A stretch of DNA of 64,000 bases from Mesodorylaimus sp. YZB2_4 (taxonomy: Eukaryota > Nematoda > Enoplea > Dorylaimida > Dorylaimidae): the NCBI GenBank assembly GCA_030248295.1, contig JASANH010001344.1:248001-312000 (forward strand), in the 5' to 3' direction. This document shows positions 44,389 through 56,228 of this stretch, piece after piece; positions within the stretch are counted from its first letter, which is position 1, and each line of letters starts with the position of its first letter. The notes under the pieces are model-generated. The model was not told the DNA's origin. It did not search any database and saw only the letters and a program-made list of their open reading frames with translations. A program made the translations under genes and the position numbers.

Positions 44389-45205
44389 GTGTGAAATACT
44401 CGAGCGGAAGCTCGTGATTTAGAATGTCTCACTCTGAGACAGGCTTACTGCCAGATCGGATTGATGCAAGTATCGTTGCGTCACTGTAGCCTGACTGTGA
44501 GACTTTGAAACCAGCGACTAGTCATAGCAGAAGAATCAGTCACTTCTCTGATGAACAAAATCCAAATTTTTATCACACGAAATCTATTTCAATTGACTAT
44601 TATGAATGTTGAGATTCAAAATTATAACATACAAATTTGAATTATCTATCTGCAAAATACAGTAGTTATACTTTTGGGGATTTGCAAGCTTTTTCATCCA
44701 TACGGGTCTTTTACCTAAGCCGACATCCTGGTTCAAGTAAGAAATTTTCGTGGAAGCAAAGTATTCATCAAATGCTGGGCCTAAAACGTGAACAAATCGG
44801 GGTAAAATGTGTACAAATCGTGTTCGTAAAAAAGGGGTGTACAAAGGGAGATTAGATCTTCTGAACTTGGTTGGAAAACCGTCGGCCTTGCTTACTCAGA
44901 TTGCTTTAGTTGACGATTCTTTTCAGAAAAGAAAACTCGCAAGAGACGTCGTCACGCAAGTGCTGAAAGCGTGAGAAGTTAAAGCAAGCATCTTCCATCG
45001 TGTCCAGGATAATGAGTTTCTGCTGTATATTTGTACTGCGTTGCAGCAAGTCGACTTGGTCATACGCTCATACAGTATACATATTTGAAACATGAAAGAA
45101 ATCAAACCATTTTAAACGAGTGCTTAGAGAGCTGTAACAGATATGGAAAAAATAAAGGTATCCCAAATTCAAAAAACAGTTCGTAAATCACGCATTGCCC
45201 TCTCA
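44389..45205. other. Spacer between the VWA/EGF gene and the RASD-like gene
   Basis: About 800 bp between converging 3' ends. AT-rich, with no gene or repeat family recognised. Confidence 0.6.
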
Positions 45206-46554
45206 TTACTGAATAGAACACTTTTTGTTTCTGCTGCCTCGATGCTTTCCTGACCTGCCCTCCATCGAGTCGCCACTTGCGGTCGATATATTACTGGACG
45301 TGGTCGAGTTCATTAGCGAAGCGCTCATTGGACCACCGCTCAAAAATTGCGACGATTTTTTGGCCCTCAACAACATCAAATCAGTTCTGAGACTCGGTCT
45401 ACGAACCTCGGCTTCAAAGGAGACTGCTGGCTCGTTATGCTTTGGTCTAAATCGTATGACAGACGCCCTCAGCGAAGCGGCGCGACTTGATCGCCGCGAA
45501 TCGGACGTGGCTCCGGCCACTGGAGCTGACGATGTCGAAACTGCGGAATCGATCGATTTCTCTAAGGATACTTGCCTGTGTTGGCCGGGTGCCATCTGTT
45601 TTGGTAATTTGGCCAGGGCGAATAATTTAGCAAATACTTCATTCATGTTCAGGCCCGTCTTGGCCGAACATTCCACATAGACGCTGTGAGTGAACGATGT
45701 CAATATGGGTCGTATTTCGTCCATATCTAAAGCAAATTTAGATTGTGGCAAATCGATTTTATTCGCCGCTATAGCAATTGGAATGCGACAATTGGAAATC
45801 GAAATCGATGTGGGCATGGTGCCTGTCGAAGTTTTCTTGAAATTTTCTACCACGACAACGCTGCTCGATGAAGGCCCGTCGATTGGGTTCTTAGCATCAA
45901 TTATTTGGTCGCGCAAACGTAAAATTTCGTCATAGGAACCAGGTTTATCAACCGAAAACACCAATAAAAATAAATCACCTGAAATGAGTGATTTTTTAAT
46001 ATGTCACAAGAACCCTGTTAGTGGGTCCCGTTTTTCCTGCACTGCTTTTGGACACAGAATTATTTGCTTTCTCAGAAAAACCATCGGCACAATTCACTGA
46101 TCTAGTAATGCATCAAAATCTGATTGGCTAGAAGTCATCCAATCAGAACCCGGCCGTTTCTCATTGGTCGACCAATCTGTGTCTGATTGGCCAATCAGAT
46201 AAAGCTGGTATTTGTTATAAGATCCATAGAGAAACACTTCGGGTTTTTAAGAAAATCCAGTCAATATTCGGAGACGTCAATTCAAAAAATCTTACCAGTC
46301 AGTAATGAAAGTCTTCTGGCAGCGGGAAAAGGATCATTCCCCGACGTATCCAAAATATCCAACTGATAAAATTCGCCATGTATTCGATAGAGTTTGCGAT
46401 GAAAATTTTCAATGGTCGGAACATAACAATCATCGAAAGCGTCATTGAGAAATCGATTCACAATACACGTTTTCCCAGTTTGAGTCGATCCTAATACAAC
46501 GAGTCGGCACGCTTTCTTGACTTGAGGCGAATTGGGACAAGATCCGCCTTCCAT
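45206..46554 (-). CDS. RASD/Rhes-like small GTPase
   Basis: Ras-superfamily GTPase of the Dexras1/Rhes type, membrane-bound by prenylation. Two exons in coding order: 46554-46296 and 45978-45206; phases agree, 343 residues. Start is the first ATG (MEGGSCPNS). Seen: P-loop GSTQTGKT, switch I PTIENFHRK, DTSGNDPFPAARR (RASD-type, Asn where Ras has Gln61), FSVDKPGSYDE, NKID, ECSAKTG, LFALAKLP, and a basic tail ending in the CAAX box CSIQ. Human RASD1 and RASD2 have about 280 and 266 residues. The extra length comes from a Ser/Thr/Val-rich loop of about 35 residues before the NKID motif and from a longer C-terminal tail. The RASD signature PSLRTDLMLLRAK in the tail supports the assignment. No promoter element is visible. 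Confidence 0.92.
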
Positions 46555-46694
46555 AATAGACAATTGTCGAGTGAGTTGTTTTAAATTTGATTGATTTGGA
46601 TCGAGTTCCTAGATATATATTATCTCAGTCATTTAGGACAAATGTTCCGTGTCTCCTCATTTCTATCCTTTTGATGGGACTGACCTTTGGTTCA

Positions 46695-46712
46695 CCCCCC
46701 CCCCCCCCCCCC
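46695..46712. repeat. Poly(C) run, 18 bases
   Basis: Longest homopolymer run in the window, about 140 bp upstream of the RASD-like start codon, followed by GGGATAAATC. Confidence 0.95.
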
Positions 46713-46957
46713 GGGATAAATCCATTTGCAGAATATGACGTAGCATAACGTGTGGATCGCTAAAACTGGATGACAGAATGGATATTGGCTACGTATTGTA
46801 CTTAAAATTATATGGTCCTCCAGTACATGTCCGAAATGGTCTTGGTTATGGCCCGAAATCATGTAGCCCTGCAGGTACAAGTTGCATGAGCCAACATTAT
46901 TGGATCTACTTCTTGAGTGTTACAAGCAGGCATTACAGCACTCTGCCAAATGTTACC

Positions 46958-47104
46958 AGCGTGCCTAGGCGGCGGGAAGTAGTCTCTCTGGAGTAGGCAA
47001 GTCTTGCGACTATCCCTACGGCTGAAACGTCAACCCGAGGGGTTGACGTCTTCCAGCCAGGGAAGAGTATCGATCTCCCGACCGCCCAGGAATGCCGGTT
47101 ACAC
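46958..47104 (+). mobile_element. Hairpin MITE-like family, copy 3
   Basis: Has the best-kept hairpin of the family: ACGTCAACCC and GGGTTGACGT pair perfectly around GAG (47027-47049). It is followed by CAGCCAGGGAAGAGTATCGA and GACCGCCCAGGAATGCCGG. Confidence 0.75.
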
Positions 47105-47947
47105 AAAGAGCAAGTACTACAAAAACCAATTTTGCAAGGAAAAATCTGGTTTCGTGAAGCCCCAATCGATTTTGGCGCAATAATCGATGTATCCAAGAGA
47201 AGACAGGAAAATGCCCCTTCTTTCCCTCTCGCCCATTTTCAGGTTGTGACATCACTCACTTTTTCTTTCTCCTTTTCTCCGACGCTCGTCGATATCGTCA
47301 GGGTCCTCGCTGCCAGCTTCTTTGGCATTTTGCTTCTCTTAGTTCTGCGCTTATTAATCTATCAAACCGATCTGTCTCTCAGTCGTCTCGTTACCTCAAC
47401 CAACAATCAGCGATTGTCTTCTTGTCGGGTGGCCAACGGGAATCAAGCTAATTCGTAGTCCCACTGTGCACACCACGCCACCAGCTGTCTGTCATTGGGC
47501 GATCGAACATTCGAAACGTGCTGTCAACGCGCTTCCTCGTTCGAGTGCGACGGTTGATCCGGTCAATTAAATAAAGCGCAGAATTCGGAACAGCCTTTGG
47601 TTCTGTTCCCTGGCTCGATACGAAAGGGAGCTAGTATGACCAGTAGGCGAGGTCCCCACGAGAGTTTTATCGGCTTGTAGATCACCTAATGAAATTCGAC
47701 CAATTAAATTGTTTTCTCAAGCGACACGTGGACGACCGTGTAATGCCAACGTCTGATTCTTAGGTATGTAGGACAGTGAGAGCCAGTACAGTTTAGACAA
47801 AGCACCATTGATGCATGAAATCCTCGGTGCTGAAATACGCGGAGTATGATGCGTCAAAAGAGCATTTTAAAAAGGCGTTGAAAACAGCTGGTGCTGTACA
47901 CGAACCATGCATGCCTTTGAGATACTATTGCCCAAACATCAAGCGTC

Positions 47948-47959
47948 GGGGGGGGGGGG
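47948..47959. repeat. Poly(G) run, 12 bases
   Basis: Uninterrupted G run in the spacer between the RASD-like gene and RING1. Confidence 0.95.
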
Positions 47960-49762
47960 CAACAAACATTCGTAATTACTCACATTGAGCTATTTTAGGC
48001 ACCTTCTTTTTGGAGTCTGCGCTGCCGTCTGGGTCAGTGTACACTAGGTATCCACTACTGTACGCTTACCTGTAAACATATTAGTCCTGTATATGGCCCA
48101 CAGGCACGCCCACGAGGTGTAAATTCCAAAGGGAATTGCCCCTATTTTCTTGAGGTCTGAGAAAGTGGCGAGACGGCGAAGAGCGGAGTAATGGTAGCTA
48201 CTTGTTAGTAAGCACCCCAAAACTAGTATACGAGCCCCACTGCGACCATTATAGCAATTAGGAAAATCTCGTAATTTCATAGCACCAGGAAAAGCAATGA
48301 AAACTTGACCCGAGCCTATTGATAGGTACCTATATGGCCAATCATGGAGAGCCCCATCGAGGGATTGCAGCGGGCCATGAGCAGCAATTGACCCGTCCGC
48401 GATCATGCGCCCATGTATGATAGGCGGAGAGCACGGGCAGCACTCGCCCGCCTCGTAAGCAACTGCCTGTAACATCCTATCTGTGCACATATCGAAACAC
48501 AAGAGTAACGTTAGTTAAGCTTCGTCTCATTGATCCACGCTCGTCGGCGGCTGACAACGATGCTTCCTCTTCTTCAAACCGCCCGAGGACAATCTGGTCG
48601 AGGAGAACACATACCATATATTCCACTCGGCGCACATAAAACAGTACATGCCTCCGCACAGGGGCCGTACCGCCTTGTATATACATCGAGTTGAATTAGC
48701 TCCATGGCCTCTTTTCTTCTTCATGTATTTTGTTCATATAAAAAGATCTATAGGTCTTTCTTATACAGCCAAAGGCGGGTATAGATTACGCATTCAGGCC
48801 GACCCTTCCTCGTCCAATAAACCTATTCAATTACGATTTCTCGACTCACCCCTCGCCCCACGTATCCACACTGACTGCTAGTGTTGGCTGTGCTCTTAAT
48901 AAGCCGTCATACGGCCAACTAACTGCCCCTTCCTTCGGCTTACTTCAAATGCTTTCCTGTGCGCACATCCCTCCGTCCTCTATCCCTATTATGGCCTTAC
49001 ACTCACCGAAATGAACTCATCGACAAAAACATCCATTTCACTATCAACAACACAGCTGCCCGCACCGACACTCGCCGACGACGACGACGACGACACTGAA
49101 AGAAAGAGGCGAGATAATGCACTTTAGAAAATAAGCCCCTCTTATTTTCCCATCTCCTCTCTTCTAGCATGCACACCACTTTTTCCTCGGCCCCGCGTAT
49201 GCCAGGTGCTTCGAATACCTAAGTAATTATATTTTCAAAAAGGGTCATGATTGGTCTCTCCTTAGACAAGAATTGATTCCAGCCTCGACTCGGAGCCGAG
49301 ACCTTCGGGGCTTCGTCTCGATAACACTCCATGCTAAGAGCAAGACAAAGGCACTCGCGATATGGAATGGCCCCATGCAAAGTTGACACTCGATAGCCAG
49401 GCCCTTAATGCATATCCGAGAGGAAGGCCTTGAATGGGTGCGCACAAGCTAACACTATCTGCCAGCCATTAGGCCTAGCCATACACTCCTCCTGTGGATC
49501 CCCACCTGCTCAGATGACCTCATTGCATGAAAACCCAAATGAAACAAATCCATCGCCCTTCTCAATAAAATGGGCAGACATCCATCTCGAATAGACACAT
49601 ACGCAGCAGAAAACCTAATCCCAAAATGGCAATATCCCTAATTCGTCTCCCGTCTACGCACTACCTGCTTTCATTTTGATTAGTTCATCTACTCCAAAAG
49701 AATATCCTTTTGCACGCCAAAAACTAGTTCATATCAAACAGCAAAAACACTTGGACCGACTG

Positions 49763-49815
49763 AGAGTCGACCTGTGGACCTTGACCTGAGAGCCCCATCA
49801 CTTACCGCTGCACCA
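49763..49815 (-). repeat. tRNA-like sequence, possible SINE head
   Basis: On the minus strand, the A-box-like TGGTGCAGCGGTAAG and the B-box-like AGGTCGACTCT are about 27 bp apart. No second copy was seen and no full cloverleaf can be drawn, so this rests on promoter-box similarity only. Confidence 0.3.
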
Positions 49816-50366
49816 AAAACGGCAGACGACCCAATTACGGTTTTACGCCCTATGAGAAGAACCTCACGCGAGCCATCATGTTCCTAATGCTAGCCTAAAC
49901 TTCATCTTCTGCCAAATATCCTCCGAAATACAGACTCATTTACTCACGTCCAAATATAGTGTCCACACGCTACATGCACGCACGACCAAATAGTTAGGTA
50001 CTTCACATCGTAAAATACTTCAGTTACACGATTGGAAAATATGAGCATGCATGCCAAATTATAAACAAAGTGTAAGTTATGCATAAAACCCACATAATAT
50101 TACGAGGAGCAAAAGAATTGACAAGAACCGTCTCTTTTGTTTAAAACACTCTTACATAACAAACTTCAAGAAAGTGTAGTATCCATTATACAATCTGAAA
50201 AAGACGAAAGTCACTTCTAAAAAGAAGTCGCAGTACAAATAGGGGAATGGAAACATAAAAAATTGTAGCCAGAAAAGTCCCATTATTCAATCCAATGCCA
50301 CTCTCAAAATGAAGTAAATTCGTGTTACTGAAAATCAAAACTCGAACATACCAGATTCTTGTACTT

Positions 50367-52342
50367 TCAAGCAGTCGACACCACCGCCTTGGCCTCACCA
50401 CCATCACCGCTTGCACCACTCGCTGCTCCCACTTCCGGTTTCGTATTCTCGTCGATCGATCCACTTGGTCTCTTGGTCATGGTTTCTGGTGGCGGTGGCG
50501 CTGGTACCAGAAATAACAGCTCCAACGGTCGCTTGATTGTCCAGTATTTGTTGACCACCGTTTCCAAACTTAGATGACCAGGTAGCAAAATGATTTGGCC
50601 GCTATTGCCTCCCTGTTCCACGAACACCTTGTATCCTTCTTCCTTGGCATCGCTGCTCGACGACTGGTCAGTGCTTTGCTGGTGCTGCGATTGCCCTGAC
50701 AACGGAGCAGTGGCCGCTTGGGATTCAGTGGCTTGCGGTTGTTGCTCATCTGATGATGGCGACACAGTGGTCGCTTTCACGTCGTCTTTATTGTCCGTCG
50801 TCGTCGACGAGGTCGAAGTGTCCGCACCTGGTCCTGTTGAAGTTGCTGCTGAAGGTTTGAATTTTTCGAAAGCTTCCAATGAAGTCTCCATATTATTGCG
50901 CATCGCTTCGTCAGCATCCAGTTTGATTCGAATCGACAAGTAGGTCGCCAAGTGGTCCACTAAAATTCATCCAAAGCTGTTGTAGGTGGCAATATAGAAA
51001 TTAGTTCTGACGTTCATAGACTAATTTCAACATAGTAAACACAGCTAGGGATAACAACTGCCAGACCTCTGTTAGCGGAACAAGCGGGAGCCAAGGGAAT
51101 GGTTTCATCCGACACTTTAGTGGGGGTCGGCCAACATCAATCATCATTTTTGAAAGTCACAAAACTAGTAAATTTGTGTGCGTAACTTGTGAAGACAAGA
51201 AAGATAACTCCGCACTCACTCGTTGCATTCGCCGTCGTCTTTAAATATCTGGTCTGTTTCACAACTGAAGCAATTACGCTCGACCGTTCAGTATCCGGAT
51301 GTGGTTTGAGTATCAGCTCGACCTGAAAGAAGAATTTCACTTTTACGAAAACCCCAAACAGTCAATGCTAATCTTGACTCACCTCTGAAGCTCTATTCTT
51401 GGCCATCCTCGTCGCCGATGCATCACTCGTCGACATATCGCCGACACTCGATTCACGATCCGGTGTCTGACGGCGACTGTTATCTTCCCTTTTTCGACGC
51501 TTGTTCCGCCCTGAAAAGAAGACTTATCGTTAATGCAAGCAAAAAATCGTGCAAATACAGTCAAAGCGAATAAATCTCGCAAAGGTGCAAGTTTATTTTC
51601 TTGCACTTTTTGGCAAAACTAGAAAACAAACAGCGCGAAAACTCAGGAATAACTTACTCTCCCCTCCGCCAGCGCCATCGTCCTGTGGTGCTGACGACGC
51701 GCCAATATTGGTGGCACGATGCATCTTTCTCAACTGGGCCTGCAATTTCATCCCTTCTTCAATACTCTTTTGCAACGCCTCGGTGTTGTAATGCTTGCTC
51801 AGACGTGCCAACGCTCGTTCTTGCATCGCCTCGTATTCCTTGCGATCGGGATAAAGCTAAATATGAACGAAACCAAATTAGGATCTGGCTTGAGCTGGCT
51901 TAGCCACGCCCACTCAGTGTATTTTGATTTGTCTTAACGTTCGGCCACACCCATTCGGTTCCAAAAATCGCATGCGGAATGACAATTGCCAACTTACCTT
52001 CGATATCAAAGCATCAAAATTCGGATCAGGCCTCAGCGACCGCTTCGAAATCAACTTCTTCCGGCACGTTGGGCATTCCTTATTTCCACTGCGCAGCGCC
52101 GTGGTGATGCACTCTTGACAGAATCGATGCAAACATTCCTTGGTAGTCATGGTGTTCTTTAGCATGTCCAAGCATATTGGACACATCAGTTCTGAATTCA
52201 ACGATCGTGGCGAGACTGTGATCTCCGTAGCATCCGTGATTGGTTCATGCGGTATTCGATGCTGATCGTAGAGACTCAATTGCCACGACTTGCCATTGCC
52301 ACCACCAGGAGTTGGCAGCGCATTCTCGGCCCCGTTTTTCAT
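50367..52342 (-). CDS. RING1: Polycomb E3 ubiquitin ligase RING1/RNF2
   Basis: Catalytic subunit of polycomb repressive complex 1, which ubiquitinates histone H2A in the nucleus. Exons in coding order: 52342-51998, 51856-51658, 51510-51383, 51322-51220, 50959-50367; phases agree, 455 residues. Seen: [13 protein letters not shown], the RING finger [20 protein letters not shown] to [22 protein letters not shown], a helical segment ([20 protein letters not shown]), a basic linker, then the RAWUL ubiquitin-like domain ([48 protein letters not shown]). The RAWUL domain is split by a Ser/Thr/Gln-rich insert of about 75 residues. An Ala/Gly-rich tail of about 45 residues follows it. An acceptor lies only 12 bases before the ATG, so an upstream non-coding exon or a trans-spliced leader is expected. 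The single gene equals both vertebrate RING1 and RNF2. Confidence 0.95.
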
Positions 52343-52632
52343 CTCCCAACGCGCCTGAAACCACATGTTTCGTGTTAAAACTGGACACGAAATTAATCCG
52401 TAGAAATTCGAGAAATACTCGGCAGAAGTACCAAATTGATGCATTTGCAAGCCAAATATTCTTTTGAAAGCTTTACTAGTATCGTTATAATGATGAACGA
52501 GCTGACACATCATCTGAACGAACTCTACAGTCCTACATCAAATCAAGCAATTAGTAAGCTACGAAATCACTTTTAGCTTCATATATAAAACATTTCTCCT
52601 GACTTCATAGCTTCACGCCGCCAGTATAGTTT

Positions 52633-53473
52633 TCAACTGTTCTTGATCATTTCCTGACCCGTCTCAGCATTGACTGTTCGTTTCTGCAGTTTAACTTTGT
52701 AATCGTTCAAAGCTGCTTGAATTGCGTCTTGAGCCAACACTAAAATACAGGCGATTCATTTCCAAGTCGGACAAAAAGAAAACTGGTGCTTACTCGAACA
52801 ATGCAATTTGACCGGAGGCAAGCGCAACTCATCAGCGATTTGCTTATTTTTGATTTTTCCCGCATCATCTACCTGAAATTCACATCTTTCAATAAACATG
52901 CAAGCTTCCTCGATAAAAATGAAAAATCCGCGAAGCTCTCACCGTTTTTCCTTTAATCCATTCTGTAGCCAAACTGCTGCTGGCGATGGCCGAACCGCAC
53001 CCGAACGTTTTGAATTTAGCATCGATGATTCGACCATTTTCGTCCACTTTGATTTGCAGTTTCATCACGTCACCGCAAGCCGGTGCGCCGACTAACCCGG
53101 TACCGACAGACGGATCGTTCTTGTCCAAAGAACCGACGTTACGAGGATTTTCGTAGTGATCGATCACCTGAGCATTGAAAAAAGCAAGATAGTACAACAA
53201 ACAAGTTAAAAAGACAAGCAGGTTGAGTAGCCTATCGAAGAATTAAAGAATTCCTCATAAGACGAAGAAACTTACGATGAGGCAAAATACAACAATGAGA
53301 ATTCAAACAAAATTACTCTCGTGTTTCCAGCATATCCAATCTGAAAATCATAAACGATCACTTACTTTCTCGTGATATGCAGCCGTGCTGCCGGGCAATG
53401 CATCGCCGACCGTCAAAGCTGGGCTCGAACAGATCCGCAACAAACGACCCATACAACGCGTCGACAAAGCCAT
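52633..53473 (-). CDS. ISCU: Iron-sulfur cluster assembly scaffold ISCU
   Basis: Mitochondrial scaffold on which Fe-S clusters are built with NFS1 and frataxin. Exons in coding order: 53473-53366, 53167-52943, 52872-52794, 52739-52633; phases agree, 172 residues (human 167). Exon 1 is the targeting peptide (MALSTRCMGRLLRICSSPA). Then follow VIDHYENPRNVGSLDK, GLVGAPACGDVMKLQI, FKTFGCGSAIASSSLATEW, LPPVKLHCSMLAQDA; the three cluster-ligand cysteines are in PACGD, GCGSA and LHCS. It lies directly upstream of RING1 on the same strand, with 290 bp between its stop and the RING1 ATG. Confidence 0.96.
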
Positions 53474-55787
53474 TTTTCTCGAAATCAGTCCAAAATAGAT
53501 CACAGAAATAAAAGTTTCGTTAATTATTTGTCGAAAGTTAGCCGAATTGGCAAATCTCGAAACCGAATTGCAAAACACGACCGCAAGACGCAAACAACAC
53601 GCAAAAGTGACGAATGCAAGACACGTGCCATACACTACGCATTGCGCCCAGGAAAATCCCGGTCTCCTGTAGTGTAAAGTGGGTGCGCACGAAGACACAA
53701 AGGTACCAAGCCACTTATAGCAAACAAACCGGGAAATTTAAATTGTTGTGATGGCAGTTAAAGTATTAGGCTGCATAACAAAGAAAAATAGGGCAAAGTT
53801 GATGGAGGTATTCTGCGTGCATGATAAGTCTATTAAAGTAGGATGCTTTCAACCAAGCATGATTAAACGCCTGCCTGAATTACGCTTCCCTCACAATCAG
53901 ACTGCTGAGACCTAAAATCCCTGAAATTGAAAAGCAGTAGTAAAGTCTGCAGTTTTGTGCCCTATATGCTTTGAGCCTTTGCCGATTACGTTGCAGTCGC
54001 AAATCGGCCCTAAGACCATCGCCCCAAATGACACTTGTGTATGGCCCCTAATTGATCCTACTCTCATCTCGAGCTGTTTGTCGGGATGTTTTAATTCATC
54101 TCTGTCAACCCAGAATGTGACCTAATAAACTCCCGGCCAAACAAACATCGAGAAGGGAATATAGTCTATCATCCTCCCAATCAAGGCCAGGAAAAAACCT
54201 GCTCATTGACGGATATCCTATTTGCCATCTTGCGTTTTCGTGTTGCCCTTCTCTCATCACATTGCATAAATGTTTCAGAAATGTCAGAAAACAGCGCAGT
54301 CAACTCCAATCGGCTTGATTATTCATGAGATGGCCTCATGAAGAATGGATGACCGAGTTGTTGTTATGGTGAAATATCCAGGTACCCAAGGATGCCTACC
54401 TTATTTGACTCTGGTACATTTCGCCTCATCAATAATTGATGATGGAAGCCTGCCTTATCACCAAGTTTTCCAGAGAGGCACTGAGCCATTCGACACTGAT
54501 AATGCGTGTGCGAAATCTAACGATGAGTAGACGGCGTGCGAAGACCTACTGTAGGAGTGTGAAGGGAAACAGAGGGGTTGACGCGAATTGGTGTCGTTGG
54601 TGACGGACGCGTGCCTTGTCTGCGGCGTATGCGTGATAAGATTTTATATACTTCTTTTGAACCGACCGTACACTATGACAGCAAAGCGGAAAAAGGTCCG
54701 TTTTTACGTCCTACCATGATAACTGGCTTAGCGGGTGTAAAGTATCATCTATCTTCCTTCTTTACATCACTCGCGGTTGCTCTCCAATCCGCGACAGGGG
54801 TCAGACATAAACAGGCAGTTCGGCATGCTGTCTATTGCTTAGTACATATCATACGCATCATACGCGTGCCAAGAAGACGAGCTATCGTATGATCCTGGCC
54901 GGGCCTTATGTTCACTAGAAAACCTAATCACTATCACCTCCCTGTCATCACAAACAGGAGAATGGGCTCTGATCCCTACTATACTGTAAGCCCACATTTT
55001 AATGTGGAGCTTATAACCTTGTTGAGCAATACAAGGCCTTATCACCTTATCACTGGGTGACGCAAATGATCAGTGAGTCTAAGCAAATGCCGCCATGTTA
55101 TGACCCATCCATTATTGCTTATCATAGCTCCTACAGTGCCACCCACTCCAAACACTGCCATTGCCAGTAAATCATTTTGTGTAGTGTGTCCTTTCGCCTT
55201 CCATTAGTGTTTGGTGATGTGACAAGACCTAAACACGATTGTCCAGCCAAACTTAGAATCCAAGCGTTTTTACTGGCGCCCCGTTTTTGATCGAGAAAAC
55301 AGCTTTGCCTAGGTCAATCTCACCAGCCAACTGGACCCCTATTCGATTTTGAGCAGTCAAAGCTCACTCCCACGCGCCTATCGATTTGCGGACCAAGCCT
55401 AGTGTGGACGCAATACCTTTCCTGCCCTACGCGCGCTATGAAATTACTTAAAGTGAGCCTATCCCTCGCAGGGAGGTGAAGAGCAGAGAGGAAGAGGGGA
55501 GCAATAAGAAAATTGATGTACGCTTTACTCAGTCTAAATTAATGAAGGATTGACCGTCCTCTACAAGCCCAACTAAGCCGAAGGGGCCCAATCTCTCGAG
55601 GATATCCGATTGACGCAGGGATAACGGGGCACCTAACATACTTTGATACTCGGGCGCGAGAAGTTGAACTATTCGATTCTCACTCATATTTTCCTTTTAT
55701 GGTGAAGACCACCCGTCTGGCCCCGCCGAGTCAGTGCCGACAGATCTACCCTGACGAACAGACCGCTTCACAGGTGGCACGCGGACA
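53474..55787. other. Spacer between ISCU and the secreted-peptide gene
   Basis: About 2.3 kb between genes that point away from each other, so it should hold both promoters. No repeat family from this window recurs here, and no gene or TATA box is recognised. Confidence 0.6.
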
Positions 55788-56228
55788 ATGGCCAATACTT
55801 CCCTGTCCCATAATTGGATCGTACTCCTGTGTCTCATCTACGCTCTCGACCAAGTCCATGGCCAATACCAGAAGCACAAGGCGGCCGTCCTGCTGACCCA
55901 CGGATATCGGTACAAGGTCAACAAACCAGTGGGCGGCAGTGGTGGGCTCAGTCGGCGTGCCAATCTCGAGGCCAGTCCGTATTTGAATAAAAGAGAATTG
56001 GCGGGAATTTCAAATCCGCTCGAAGAAGTGGGAAATTCGAATTCGAAAGAAGATGAGGAGAGTGCATTGATAACGCACGACAACGAATTCGATCCCCTAC
56101 CCTCGACCAGTGATCAATATTGGGCGAAACGTGGCCGTGTATCGATGCAGCCCAAGGAGTCTTATCGGGCCAAGACCAAGGGCAACATGTCGGGTGTGGC
56201 GAGAGTCAATCCGCTGTGGGGCAAATGA
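55788..56228 (+). CDS. Small secreted protein, candidate neuropeptide precursor
   Basis: Single open frame of 146 residues; I recognise no family. Residues 1-25 look like a signal peptide (WIVLLCLIYAL core, likely cleavage after VHG). The rest is polar and lacks cysteines, with dibasic sites RR at 56-57, KR at 68-69 and KR at 114-115, and ends NPLWGK. Cleavage after KR115 would release a 30-residue peptide ending Trp after the Gly-Lys end is converted to an amide. This layout (signal peptide, acidic spacer, dibasic sites, C-terminal Gly-Lys) is typical of neuropeptide or peptide-hormone precursors, but only one amidation site is present. The ATG is preceded by GCGGACA. An acceptor-like CACAG 14 bases upstream suggests a 5' non-coding exon. 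No neighbour hints at function. Confidence 0.6.
   Translation: MANTSLSHNWIVLLCLIYALDQVHGQYQKHKAAVLLTHGYRYKVNKPVGGSGGLSRRANLEASPYLNKRELAGISNPLEEVGNSNSKEDEESALITHDNEFDPLPSTSDQYWAKRGRVSMQPKESYRAKTKGNMSGVARVNPLWGK

Larger units (their letters stand above)
46555..50366. other. Spacer between the RASD-like gene and RING1
   Basis: About 3.8 kb. It contains poly(C) at 46695-46712, a hairpin MITE copy at 46958-47104, poly(G) at 47948-47959, a short GAC repeat near 49077-49095 and a tRNA-like stretch at 49763-49815. Two open frames (47132-47458 and 48044-48502) have no recognisable domain and were not called. Confidence 0.6.

Noticed and set aside
47132..47458. 108-codon open frame on the plus strand with a hydrophobic stretch
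   Set aside because: It begins right after the end of a MITE copy, has no recognisable domain and its start is not an ATG in good context.
48044..48502. 152-codon open frame on the minus strand
   Set aside because: No recognisable domain, no convincing splice partners and no conserved-looking composition. It lies in a repeat-containing spacer.
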